64,000 bases of DNA, taken from positions 18,494,501 to 18,558,500 of the forward strand of contig OX344754.2 in the NCBI GenBank assembly GCA_947034885.2, read 5' to 3'. Below are positions 20,551 to 31,495 of the stretch, piece after piece. How positions within the stretch are numbered: position 1 is the stretch's first letter; each line of letters opens with the position of its first letter. Source of the stretch: Thuidium tamariscinum (Eukaryota > Streptophyta > Bryopsida > Hypnales > Thuidiaceae). The notes beneath the pieces are model-generated. The model was not told the origin of the DNA, searched no databases, and saw nothing but the letters and a program-made list of their open reading frames with translations. Made by a program: the position numbers and the translations under genes.

Positions 20551-22428
20551 ACTAATCTAATCTACTCCTAAATCATTTTGGTGGAATGATTGGAGCTCGC
20601 CATCCTACGTCCCTACATCTTGGTGCATAGGTTCAAGGTAGGTCGAATTTCTCTTCCAAAGACTAATCATGGAGCTCGCCATCCTTCATCCCTGCATCTA
20701 TCTGTCGCGCAGGTTCAGGTTAGGTCGAATTTTGATAGTTCTAATGTAATAGCGTCGCCATCCTACGTCCCTGCATCTTAGCGCACAGGTTCAGGGTAGG
20801 TCGATTAAATTCTAATCTAATTGGTCGACTTGGATTCATCGGTGCATTGATCTTCGGCTCTACTAGCTCTGAACTTGGCTATCCGGTTCACGTCGCCTCT
20901 AAGCTAACAAAACCAAGGATGGAACATCCCGGCTACGACTACTAGTTGAAAGTACAAGAGTCAAGCTCCGTCTTTTATACTAGAGTTGGGCACAAACACA
21001 AGTGGAAAGGGTTAGAGTTGGTTAACACTGGATGACCAATGTCTTTTCTTTTACGCTAATTCTAGATACAGACAAGTCCATAAAGAAACTTCTTTGAGAA
21101 GCTTGGAGCTCGTGCACTTCCGACCTTATTTTTATAAGGTTGCTTCTTGATGAAGCTTGGCTAGTCTGTTATTTCTAAAAATTGCAACTATTGGTTAGAT
21201 AATCATCGCTGCACCGATATTTATCAACCTAACAGTGTATGAATGTCGAGGCTCGCGCACTCCCGGCCTTCATTCCACTGTTAGTCACTAAATATATCGT
21301 TTCCTCGACATACTTAGTAACAGGGCTTGGATTAGCATTGGTGGCCCAATGCCTTTTCTTTTACGCTTCCCCACATTTAGATTTATGAATATTCCAAGTA
21401 TACGATAAGAATCTCGAGTCTTATACCCAACAAGGGCTCCGGAGGACCTAGTCTACTCTTAGGCGAGAATTACGTCTAGTGAAGCAATCCAGAGGCCAGG
21501 GAGGCTTCGCCATGAAGATATTCCATACTTATAATAGTACAAACTTCCATGTGAAGTCACAACCAAAGATGATTAGTTTAAAATAAGTTATTGATGCACC
21601 AACGATTTCGGAATCAGTATTCGTTATCATTTGGTGTACCAAGATCAAAGTTTGAAGGTTGGCCAATATTTTGATCCAACCATATTTGTAATTCGTTGTC
21701 TGAGTTAATGTGCCCAAAATTTTAATTCCCCATGGGTAATTTGAATTTGGTGCAAATAAATGGTTGATAAAACGTACCTGTTGATCATAAAGACACATAC
21801 CAAGAATTTTCAATTCGAGGTAATCATTAGTAAATTGGATACACCTCTTTGAATAGGTGTTCCAACGGTTTTGAAGGTTTTATCCTCCACAATTTGGATT
21901 TCTCCAAGCAAGAGTAATTTTTGGATTTTTAGATTTTTAATTTTTTTTTGGATTTTTTGATAATAAAAGGAAATCAATTCAAAAGGAAATTTTTTGTAGT
22001 GAAGGTTGTAAGAATCGAAGTCCCTCGGTCGTCCGTATGGAGGTACCGATAGAATTTTCTTAGTTTAGGCATGGTAGGCACTAAGAAGCCCTTATTTTTA
22101 CATGATTTCCAAGAGTGGGCAACTTAAGTAACTTCTTGAAGAAGCTAAGTCTTTTCAAATCTTTTGCCCTAAGGTTGATAGAGTCTGGTTTTAAAACTCT
22201 ATTTGGGAATCACAACCAACTCTTGAAAATCAAAACTATGGCTAAGTAAGTACTTAGAACCTTCAACCTTCCAAAGCAACACTCTATTTTTGTATTTTTG
22301 GGATTTTTGTTGTTTTTGGTTTTAGCAAATAATTGAAATCAAATAGCAAATAAAATTGAAATAACTTGAAAGCAATAAAATCAAATAGCAAAGCAAAGAA
22401 AAGCAAAATAAATGGAAAGTCCCAAACT
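20551..22428 (-). other. Spacer between protease and ORF3 of element M
   Basis: No gene is seen. It contains TAGCGTAAAA at 21049-21058 and its variant AAGCGTAAAA at 21359-21368 (both minus), each followed by AGAAAAG(G/A)CATTGG, matching the motifs in element P. Short AT-rich ORFs at 21529-21813 and 22284-22568 look spurious. Confidence 0.55.
20595..20810 (-). repeat. Three-copy tandem array in the element M spacer
   Basis: On the plus strand, units of about 85 bp share GCCATCCTACGTCCCTGCAT and a CAGGTTCAGGTAGGTCGA-like block. It occupies the same position relative to ORF3 as the array in element P, but the sequence is unrelated. Confidence 0.65.
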
Positions 22429-24378
22429 CTATGGGTTTGAGAGGTGGGTTGAAAATACTTGGAAGCAACTACACAGAATTTTGTTAGAGGTTCGTACCCA
22501 TTTTTTGAAAACGTCGGTTTTCTTCGGTGATGCTTTCGCAAATCGTTGTTGGTAGATTTCTGGGGCATTTGTAATACTATAAGGGGAGTTTACAAATACC
22601 ATTTCTCCATGCGTAGATGGCACCGCTTGCGAAGTTTCTTGTCTGTGTATATGTGCACCCGGAGGTGGTACTTTCTCGGTTGCTGGGTAATCTGAGTCAG
22701 CACCTTGGTTGCTTTGTGAAGAACTACCCACAGCTGGTCTTTTATAGGTATGTCTTGGTCGCTTGAGTCGATTGTGACTGTGATAAGGGTGGTACCGTTG
22801 CCACCGCTTTACATCGTCAATCGTATTTAATACCTCTCTTCGGGGATTCGCCGTCATATTAAAAATCAAATTTAGATGTTGCTGTTGCTCTATCGGATTC
22901 AGAGTCGGGCTTGGACACTGGAGATGAGTTTGTGTATGATATCTTTCATTAGGGCATTGGAACATTCGGGGTAGATGGTGACAAGAGTCACAAGTTTCGT
23001 GGTAGGTAGCCCCATCGTGTGCTCCAAAGCGGTAGGGTAGAGTAGGAGGGTTGATTAATCTTCGTAGGTCTACTGTCCTCTGCCGGTGTTGTCGAGTTCT
23101 TCTCCTATTTGGTCCCGATATTTGGTCATATCTTCTTCCAGGTGGCGGTCGTAATATTGGTCCGAAAACGGATTCTATTCGTAGTTGTAGTGGATGATTG
23201 GTGCGGTCTCTTAGCGTCGCCTCCTGAGTTGCCGGGTTTCCTCGTCCAGTTGGAAATTCCCGGTCCGGTGTGTAAAATCGGTCTTCTTCAGTTTCTAAAG
23301 TCAGTTGAGCTTCGGGGTCATTTACTTCCCCTTGCGTTATAACAAATACTTCATCGCCCGAATAGGAATGCTCTTGGATCCATTTTGTAAAAGTTCCATC
23401 GTCTACGTAATCATATAATCCTGGACCAATGCATTTGATGGGGCCTAAATCTACTGTAGCTTCTGCCCTTCGAGATTGGATGGTCGGCAATTCATGTTTG
23501 CCTTCTAATCCTAGAAGCGGGCCACGAGAAACTATGGCAACCATAGTTCGGGAATTTTTTGGGCCGTAGGTGAAGGTGGGTCTTTTCTCGGCCTAGTTTA
23601 CAATTCCCCCACATTGTCGAAGGAATCCCCTTCCTAATAGAAGCGGGTACCCTTCATTAGCCTCCTCTTTAAGTTTAATAACTTCAAAAGTGACTATATA
23701 GTCAACGCCCCCAATTTATATGCGAAGATCCTTGATTCGGCCTAATGACTTGACAGAACTTTGGTCAACGCATTTTAAAGTGACATAAGATGGGTGAGTC
23801 ACTTTTAGTCCCAACTTATCCATGGTAAAGGCAGGCATGATGTTCACACTGCTCCCATCATCTACTAGAACCCTCGGGATAACTTTATCGACAATTTCTA
23901 CGTCGATTTCCATTGCATCAAAAGTTTCCTTTGAGTTTCTTAGATCGGGGATTAACTCCACCTTGTTGACTTGATCCACCCTTCTCTGGTTTCGCGACAT
24001 CGTGGCTCCTTCCTTCATCTGCCTGCGCAACTGTGGGGCTAGTTGTATCAACTGCCCAAATGATATGTCTGCTTTCGCCCGAGCTAAATCTTTCCATAAA
24101 TCGTATGGATAAGATGGGTTGGTGGATTTTGGGACTTTTACCCGAGTCTTGGGCGCGGGTGGAGGGTAAATACCATCGTTATCGATGAATTGATATTCAT
24201 CCTCATCTAAGCCCATTTGTATTGGTGGGTTTAGATCAAATTGTACCTCTTTGGCGGTTTGTTGTACGGTTTGTTGTAAATCGGAGATCCTTGGTGATTC
24301 TTCCGATGAATCTGAACTGCTTCCATCATCTTCTTCTTCCGAGTTTTCGGTAACAGCCGGTAGAGGGGGTACGGTAGT
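22429..24378 (-). pseudogene. Element M retropepsin-like protease and C-terminal region
   Basis: One minus-strand frame follows directly on Gag past a TAG at 24379-24381 and runs to the stop at 22429. It carries the protease: 'PRVLVDDGSSVNIMPAFTMD' (active-site Asp) and 'YPLLLGRGFLRQCGGIVN'. It is interrupted by a stop near 23716 and by TAG near 23592, where element P has Trp ('IVNWAEKRP'). The post-protease block 'GPGLYDYVDDGTFTKWIQEH' matches element P. The last 250 residues are Arg/His/Pro-rich with a Cys/His cluster ('TCDSCHHLP'). As in element P, no reverse transcriptase, RNase H or integrase follows. Gag and protease share one frame here. Confidence 0.78.
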
Positions 24379-25189
24379 CTAGGCCCCGCCCCTAGTAACC
24401 ACTAAGGTTGGAAGTGTGGTCAGGGTCCCGTGTTCTATCAGCTCCACGAGAAGTGAGGTTTGATTGTTATTAGACGGTTGTGAATTTTGAAAGTCTAGGA
24501 ACCTCACGTCTTGTACACTTTGCGTGTTATTGAGCGGAATAATCCCTTGAGCGGTTTGTAATGCTTCTGGGGCCGCATGAGTCTGTCGTTGAGTAGTGCG
24601 GTCGAAAAATAAATCTGGGGGTCCTGCCTCCGGTCTTGGTTCCGTGTATCTAGCCCCTTGCTGATTATTTTGAGCTTATTTGTTGTAGTCGGCTTGTGGA
24701 AATTCTAACGGGATGATTTTATCCCGTGCCATGCAACGAGTCGTGGGATGATGGTCTCCACACCTCTCGCATGTGATGTTGTTTTCAACCCAACAACGTC
24801 CTGGTTCGTGATTCTTTTTGCAAGTATTGCATATAGGATATCCTTGATTTTGTCTTCCAGGCGCGTTAGGATGTCAATAAGGCTCTGGTTGTTGCGGGCC
24901 CTTTGGTCGTTGCTGCCTTTGCTGTTGTGGTTGAGATTCCTTGAGTAGAGGACAGAATGGTGGTGTGTGATTCGGTTGGCCACAATGATTACACCATACC
25001 CCCGTTGTATACGACTCTGACTCATGGTGTAGTGGTGGCGCTTACTTTCCTTGTCCTCGTACTAAGCATGACATTTGCTCTGTCAATTCTCGCACCGATT
25101 TAGTCATCTCGTTGATGACCTATCGCATTTCAGTACGTAATAGTTCCAGCCCGTCAGTTGGTGCTGGTAAAAGTAAGGGAGGCCCTATA
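24379..25189 (-). pseudogene. gag: Element M Gag, C-terminal part with knuckles (split by solo LTR)
   Basis: This is the Gag segment downstream of the inserted LTR, from 'GPPLLLPAPTDGLELLRTEM' through knuckle-like motifs CNHCGQPNH, CNTCKKNHEPGRC and CERCGDHHPTTRC, to a linker rich in Glu/Asp/Ser. It contains several stops, including TAG directly after the RTEMR motif, TGA in 'EPY*HPN' and the TAG at 24379-24381 marking the Gag/protease border. Joining it to the upstream part after removing the LTR and one GGGTC keeps the frame, and the alignment to element P has no gap of LTR origin. Confidence 0.78.
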
Positions 25190-25194
25190 GGGTC
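25190..25194. other. Target-site duplication, left copy (GGGTC)
   Basis: Identical to 29308-29312. Five-base duplications are usual for LTR retroelement integration. Deleting LTR-A plus one copy restores the reading frame of gag. Confidence 0.85.
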
Positions 25195-28100
25195 TGTGGG
25201 CGCTTTATTCCCACCCTTGGAATAAAGTGTACACAACCAGGTTCTACTATTCTGTGAGTGATTCCTAATGGGTGTCTAACCTACGTGCAATCCAATTACG
25301 CCTTCTAAGCAATGGATCTTCCTAACTTCCTACTCCTAATCAGCCCTCCTACGCTTGCTAGACGGGAATAACTCTCATTCTAGGGTTTGGGAACTTGAGA
25401 TAAGTCTTTCAGCCAGTTTCTACTTTGTAGTATTGGTGAGATTTTAAGGTTTGTCTTGGTCAACCCTAATTGACCTTTCCAAATAATCAAAGTTCTAGCT
25501 AAGGGCTCACCCTTTTCCAGCGTATTGCTTGTTAATAGAGTCTAAGTATTCTCGGGTTTTTTATGTTCTAAGATATCTCTTAGAGAATTCTAACTTGTTC
25601 TTTAATTACCTTTTAGCCTAATTAGCTTACTGTTGTAACTATTCTTTTACCACTTTTAACTTTGGATACCTAAATAGTTCATTTGAGTTTTACCTTAATA
25701 GGAATAATTTTATCTTTCCACAGTAAAACCTCAATCTTTGACTTGGGATAATTATGAATTTTCACGGTAAATTTGGACCGTTGTCCGGTTCATCCAACTT
25801 TCACCTTGTTGAATCCCTTTTTATCTGAAGGGTTTAATTCTTTTGGAATTATCCTTTTATCCTTCCTAGTTACTAAAGTTAATTTCCACCATGTATTCCT
25901 TGGATAAAGTAATTGTAAGCAAATTTTGACCGTTATCCGGTTCACCAAAATTTCCCGGTCAATTACTTTTCCTCGAGATTAATTATGGCTTCAACTTTCT
26001 ATTTTTATTGCCTAAGTCTAAAAGTCTAAATTTACTATGGATTCTAACTTTGTCTAATTTCTCATCTTTTGGGTAATTCTAGGCTCGATTACTTCTAACT
26101 ACCGGCTAAATTTTATAACCAAAAGGAAATTATGGGAAAAAATGGAAACAAGAGAGTTTCAAAGACTAACCTCCATCATGGCGTGTTCAAGGTCCTCCTG
26201 TGATTCGATAAATCCTCCCATTGGCGCTTGTTCCACCTCCATCTTGTGCTTTTTTGTTCGAATATAGTTGAATGGGGTATTTCCCTTCAAAACCTTCCTC
26301 CTCTCCTTATCTTTGTTTTGTATTTTTTTCTTTATCCTTCGAGCTTCTTCTTTTTTCTTTTAAATAGTTCCCAAAGTCAACTTCTAAAATATCCTAATAA
26401 AATCTAATTCTTGAAATTAGCCCCTAAATGGTTTTGAAAGTCAATTCTATTACAACTAAGGTTTTCCAACTTTTCTCCAAATTGGCAAAACCTCTAACTT
26501 CTCAAAGTCAAACTATTCTTCTATTTGTTTTTTCTCTATTCATCTCTAATCTAAAACATCCATGGTTCAAAAGTCAACTTATTCTATTTGGTTTTCCGCA
26601 CCACCCAACTTCCTTCTTTTTCCTCCCTAATTGCTAATGCTTAAACCTTACTCCCACTCCTTCACTCACACTTGCGCGCTTGATCTTGGAGCTTGTTCTT
26701 GCAATTTTGTGGGAGAATTTCGGAAGGTGGCTTGTGTTGGACCTCAACAGATTGTGTTTTCTCAGCTGGGCTTGCGGTTTGGGACCCTGGTGAGCCAGCA
26801 CTCCTCTGTATTGACTTTTTGAGCAGCCAGTAGCCCCCTTGCTGATGGGGAGAGGCTCTGGTTCAATCTGGCTTGTTGGGCTGGCTTGGTCAACTCAGTT
26901 TGACCTGATCAGCCCTCTCCTCACCCTTCTCTCAGTTGCTCTGGCCTCCTGGCTTGTCTGGCTTCTCTCAACTTCAGAAATTTTGGAATTTTGAATGGTC
27001 TGGCTTCTCTCAACTTTAGAAAATTGGAGTTTTGAATGGTCTGGCCTCAAACTGGCTTGTTGGAGTGGCTGGTCAACTTAGTTTGACCTGATCAGACCTC
27101 CTTCACCTTTTCTCTCAATTGCTCTGGCCTTCCTGGCTTGTTTGGCTTCTCTCAACTTCAGAAAATTTGGAATTTTTGGACAGTCTGGCCTCACCGGGAG
27201 CTCTTCTTTCCTCTCACTCTCCCTGGCTTACTCTAACTGGATTTTTAATCTCCAACTAAATTCCACTCAACTGCCAATTCTAGGGATAATTCTCCTTTCA
27301 AAAATCCCACCAGATAGTAAGATTTCCAAGAAAAAACCAGAATTGGAACCCTCTGGGTATCACCCCAATTGGTTTCCTCAGTTTATGAGGTATGTTCAGA
27401 TGAGACCATGCATGGCCGAACTGGCCTAATCGACCTGTACTAATGGTGGTTAACCTGCCGTAAAGGCTGTCAGTGTTGGCCGCGAGGCTAGCAGCTATAC
27501 CGGCCTGGCTGGCGACTGGTGGGCCGGGACGGTACTGGCTCAAGGCCGGTGTGGCTCTGGCTGGCTTCGAAGCTCTGGCTGGGGCCCTAGCTAGTGGTGT
27601 AAACTAATTTTGTAACTTCTAAATATATGATCAGGCAGTGGAAGCCACATCAAATCTGGGTCCCTCAAGGGACCCTTCCAACTTAAAACTCAAATTGGAT
27701 TTCTAACTACTTTCTTTGCTATATTCTTCACTATAATAAATACTAGAAAATTGTAAGTGGGTTCAAAGCTTCGCCGTCTTGGAGTAAATGGCCCAATTTC
27801 TAGGCAAATTTTGCCAGAGGTTGGTTCACACAAAGACTAATGAAGTTTGGGACCTTCCCAAATTCCTAAAGAGTACCTAAAACCGACGTTTAAGCCAAGG
27901 GGGATCCTCGATAAGCCTATCCAGGCTGTGAATCCCTTGTCCAAAGACTTAACTCACCCGATGATGGTATCAATAACTTCCAAACAAATAAGCAAGAGGT
28001 TCCAAGGGACCCCAACGTCCTTGGAAAACACTCCAAAAAATAAGAGACAAGAGAGGGAAGACAAGAAGAACAATGTCTCTCCAAAATTGAGCATAGGTTT

Positions 28101-29307
28101 GGCTCTATGGCCAAAATTTAGAATAAGGGCTTCGTGGCAATTCAACGAAATGAGAATTGAAAGAAAAAGGGGTGTGAAATGAGGGGAGGGGGAGGCCTTT
28201 TATACATTTCCAAGGCCTCCTCCCCCCTCAAGTTACGAATAAAACTAACCACGAAAAAACCAAATTAACGATCTAAAAATCTACCCTACTGCTGTAGCTA
28301 TCCTAACTTTTGGAGAAATGGTCCGATCGCCAAACGGACAGCGCCATTAGCTCCAGAGGACCCAAATTAGTCTAAGGGAACCCCTACCCCTTACTCTCGG
28401 AACCCAAATGCGCTCCAAAGCTAACATTTACAAATCGGTAAAAAGGGTGGAAAATCTATCTTTTGGAATTGATTTTTCCCAAAGGTTTTGACTAGCCTAG
28501 GTTGTCGGGAAGGTCCAAGAATGTTGGAAAAGAGTCTAAGTTGACCTGAATCGGACTCCGTATGCTCCCCGTGCGCTGGTCAACTCGCAAGAGTTTTAGT
28601 AAAACCCTAGAAAGTTGTTGCCGCCGCTGGTTCTGGTACTTGTCGCTATCGGAATGTCTTGAAATTTGGCGGGACGCTTATTTAGGCTAAAAACATACTA
28701 TCCTAATTTTTAGTGGGATTTTACCATCACCGTGGAATTTCCCATGAATTTCCAATTGCCGGTAAAAGCAGTTGACTTCCCATGGAGTCATTTCCGTAAT
28801 CCAGAAAATTACGAAACTTTTAGGGGATCTTCTAGGTAGCCCCCCAGTGCAAAGTTTCACTAAAAACCCACACTGTCTAATCAGGGCAGAAATTACACTG
28901 TGGCGGAAATAATTCCTCCGGGGAGGAATCATTCCCGTACAAGGGAATCTCCACTAGTTGGCTTAATTCCTCCGAGGAGGAATCATTCCCACACAAGGGA
29001 ATCTTCACCGGTTGGCTTCGCTGTGAGCCCGTAGGAGACTGTTGGACTCCCGCGGTGCTAGTGCCATTTCCTGTTAAATACTTAATATCATGTCTAATCT
29101 CCCGATAAGTTGTAGAAATTGGGTCTAAGGAGTCTTTTAAGGTACTCTAAAATATTTAGACCCAATTCTCCATCATTGGCAGGAATTGTATCAATCCTAC
29201 TGTGAGCACTCTTTTTAGTTGATTTTAAACCATAATAACCCTAAATGTGAGCAATAAGCGAAAAAAAAGAAAAATCCGAGACCTGAGTGACAAAGACGGG
29301 GCTCACA
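25195..29307 (-). repeat. Solo LTR (LTR-A, 4113 bp) inserted in gag of element M
   Basis: On the plus strand it runs from TGTGGGCGCTTTATTCCC to CGGGGCTCACA. It is a TG...CA sequence read in minus orientation and matches LTR-C and LTR-B at both ends. The 5-bp flanks are identical (GGGTC at 25190-25194 and 29308-29312). It has one TATA box (28197-28204, minus), one GGCGAAGCTTTGAACCCAC block near 27770, and no internal coding region, PBS or second LTR, which fits LTR-LTR recombination after insertion. Its sequence includes many TCTGGCTTCTCTCAACTT-type repeats (26940-27170). ORFs read inside it are not supported as genes. Confidence 0.85.
28197..28204 (-). promoter_or_regulatory. TATA box of solo LTR-A
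   Basis: TATAAAAG on the minus strand, between ATG and GCCTCCCC. It is equivalent in place to the boxes in LTR-B and LTR-C. If active, it would transcribe toward 25 kb. Confidence 0.55.
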
Positions 29308-29312
29308 GGGTC
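29308..29312. other. Target-site duplication, right copy (GGGTC)
   Basis: Partner of 25190-25194, bordering the other end of LTR-A. Confidence 0.85.
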
Positions 29313-30224
29313 CCTGACGGCTAACGGAGCAGGGTTGTGAACTACCCCCATTGAATCGTTTTGATATGTTACTAGATTAGCGACTTGTTGATGATGGACC
29401 GATATGAATGCAGGTATAGGTTCTTCTGCTTTTCGTACCATTCGTTCATTTTCTTTATCAATCTTTTCCACCTCCAATGCTGCTTCAATTGCGTTTTCCA
29501 AAGTCACCGGTCATCGAGACAATATGTCTCGGATAGTTGAAGCAGAGTCAGTCTCTTGGATAAAGTAATGTCGGATGGTTCCATCATTGAGGAGATTCCC
29601 CACAAAACGGGTACGCACCATTTGAAATCGCCGTATATATGCCGTAATGTCCTCCGTCGCTCCTCGTCGCAAATTATTTAATGCCGTAAGGGCTTGTTGC
29701 TGGCCAGTTTCAGGCCTGAAATAACGTAGAAAGGTTGCCTGCAATTGGAGCCATGTGGTAAAGAATCCAGCATCATGTGATCGATACTACGAATAAGCGG
29801 TTCCCACCAAAGTGTTGGGAAACCAGATCAAATAATAGCCATGGTTAAAGACCAGGTTGGAAATAAGGATTTCCTCGAATCTTTCCACATGTGCGACTGG
29901 GTCATCATCTCGTGAGCCCGAGAATCGAGGTAAATGATGAGGAATGGGTATTTCCCTTAATCCTCGCGGGACTACAATGGGAAGCCCTCTTGGAAGCATC
30001 ATTGGGTTGATAATTGGTACTGCGGGGTCCTCTGCCCTGTCCCCTTCAGGTGCATGCGGCCTTGGTGGTTGTACTGGATTAGTATCCATAGTTGGTGTTG
30101 TTGGAGATGGTCTTCTTTCCTCTCTTGTTGATGTTGTAGCTTGGTCTTGTGGTGTAGTGTTTGTTGATATTGTTTGTGATCGTAATACGCGAGTAGATTT
30201 AGGTGTAGTGGGTTTTGGTGGCAT
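29308..30224 (-). pseudogene. gag: Element M Gag, N-terminal and capsid part
   Basis: ATG at 30224 starts 'MPPKPTTPKSTRVLRSQ'. The capsid-like region follows ('LPRFSGSRDDDPVAHVERF', 'FLRYFRPETGQQQALTAL', 'YIRRFQMVRTRFVGN'). A TAG at about 29787 sits exactly where element P also has TAG ('AYS*YRSH' in both). The reading frame otherwise continues to the LTR-A insertion, after 'NPAPLAVRDP'. By eye the protein is roughly 70% identical to the element P Gag in the capsid region, but it uses AT-rich codons. Confidence 0.82.
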
Positions 30225-30343
30225 TTAAGATATATGTGAGTCTTGGTTCACACAAATCCAATCCAATCATATAGCATAATATGAACATACACGCAAGTCC
30301 TCGCCAATCCACGCCAAATACGATAGTATAGTAACTGATAGAG

Positions 30344-31411
30344 CTAGCTGCTAAGCCCTATTGGTGCTAGAATAATCTTGTCTGTACAGACCAAGGTACT
30401 GACTATCTCCGTCGTCAAAGGACAGACCTCGAAGAAGTATGGCGACTGCTCGCTCTCCACGCGCTCGATGTCCACCCGATGCTCCTCCCAAGTCTCCTGG
30501 CTGTTGAAGAAGGTGGCGTTCTCGATGCGGTCGGTGCGGGTCCTCAAGCTCCGGCTCGGATATGAGTAGAAAAGTGGATGGAACGCCGGTCGATGGACGT
30601 ACTCACCCCCTGGCGCAGTGTCTACAGAAACTCGATAGTCCTCTGCGTCCTGACACGCCTCACAAGCTGTACTATACTCTGTAATGTATAGTAACTGAGA
30701 CTCTGGCCCAAGCTCCGTCGGAACCAATCGAGTAGAGATGCCCCTGCAACAATCTAGGGTCAACCTCTCACTCCCACTGTGCTCCCCGTGAAATGCCCGG
30801 AACTCACGACGATCAATGTAAGGATTGTCGTGAAACCTGGTCGAGTCAAAGACTGGAGTATCAAACTGAAACTGCCCCTCCACCTCAACTGCGAAGGGAC
30901 CTGGATAGCGGATCTCCACGTAAGGGGCTGCTGGTAATGGACCAAGAGTGGTGTAGGCCGGATAGCCGGCCTCCTGACACTCGTGGATGAAGGCCCTCTC
31001 AAATCTCCACGAAGCTAATACAAGCTTCCAATAGAGTAGGAGGCAACGCTGAATCTCCTCTTCGTCCACTCCAAAGTGTGCTGCGGCCTGTGCCTAAACA
31101 ATGGATGGTATATAGGTGTTGGGGTCGTATAAATACCTGTGAGTCAGCTGACTCCAGAACTCGTACGAAATCCCAAGCAAAGTCGGTCCCAGCAACAATG
31201 TCTCCACGGACAGAGACTGGTCCGGTACCGGATCGGTACGAGTCTCGGGCGGCTTCGGATAGGTCTTGCGAGGTCGGTCCCACCTCGTCAGCAACCAAAT
31301 ATCAAAGGGCCTCAAGATCGGTATGGGCTCTGGTGGGATGAAGCTCTGGAATCCCTCTTGTAATTTAAAGTGAGAGGCTAGTGAGCTTTTAAGAAGATAA
31401 ATTCTTTTCAA
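30344..31411 (-). pseudogene. Element M ORF0, unknown protein upstream of Gag
   Basis: A minus-strand frame lies between the primer-binding site and gag. It is open from 31411 (TTG; no ATG at its start) to 30344 apart from one TAG at 31094-31096, about 355 codons in all. It is rich in Tyr, Glu and aromatic residues ('FDIWLLTRWDRPRKTYPK', 'YWKLVLASWRFERAFIHE', 'LTLDCCRGISTRLVPTEL', 'QSPYFFEVCPLTTEIVST'), which suggests a folded protein. I see no transmembrane segment, zinc motif or nucleic-acid motif and recognise no family. Element P has lost the corresponding region. It ends about 120 bp before the Gag ATG. A spliced or non-AUG start, or a decayed ATG, are all possible. Confidence 0.5.
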
Positions 31412-31477
31412 GCAATCCTAATCCTTTCTCTAGTAAAATTTTAAACCTAGATAGTGAGCTAATTCGAAAATTAGTCA

Positions 31478-31495
31478 CTCCCGGCAAACGCACCA
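31478..31495 (-). other. Primer-binding site, tRNA-Asp-like
   Basis: On the minus strand TGGTGCGTTTGCCGGGAG begins 4 bp after the CA end of LTR-B. It matches the usual plant tRNA-Asp site (TGGCGCCGTTGCCGGGGA) at about 13 of 18 positions. The position right after the 5' LTR is what a reverse-transcription primer site requires. Confidence 0.65.
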
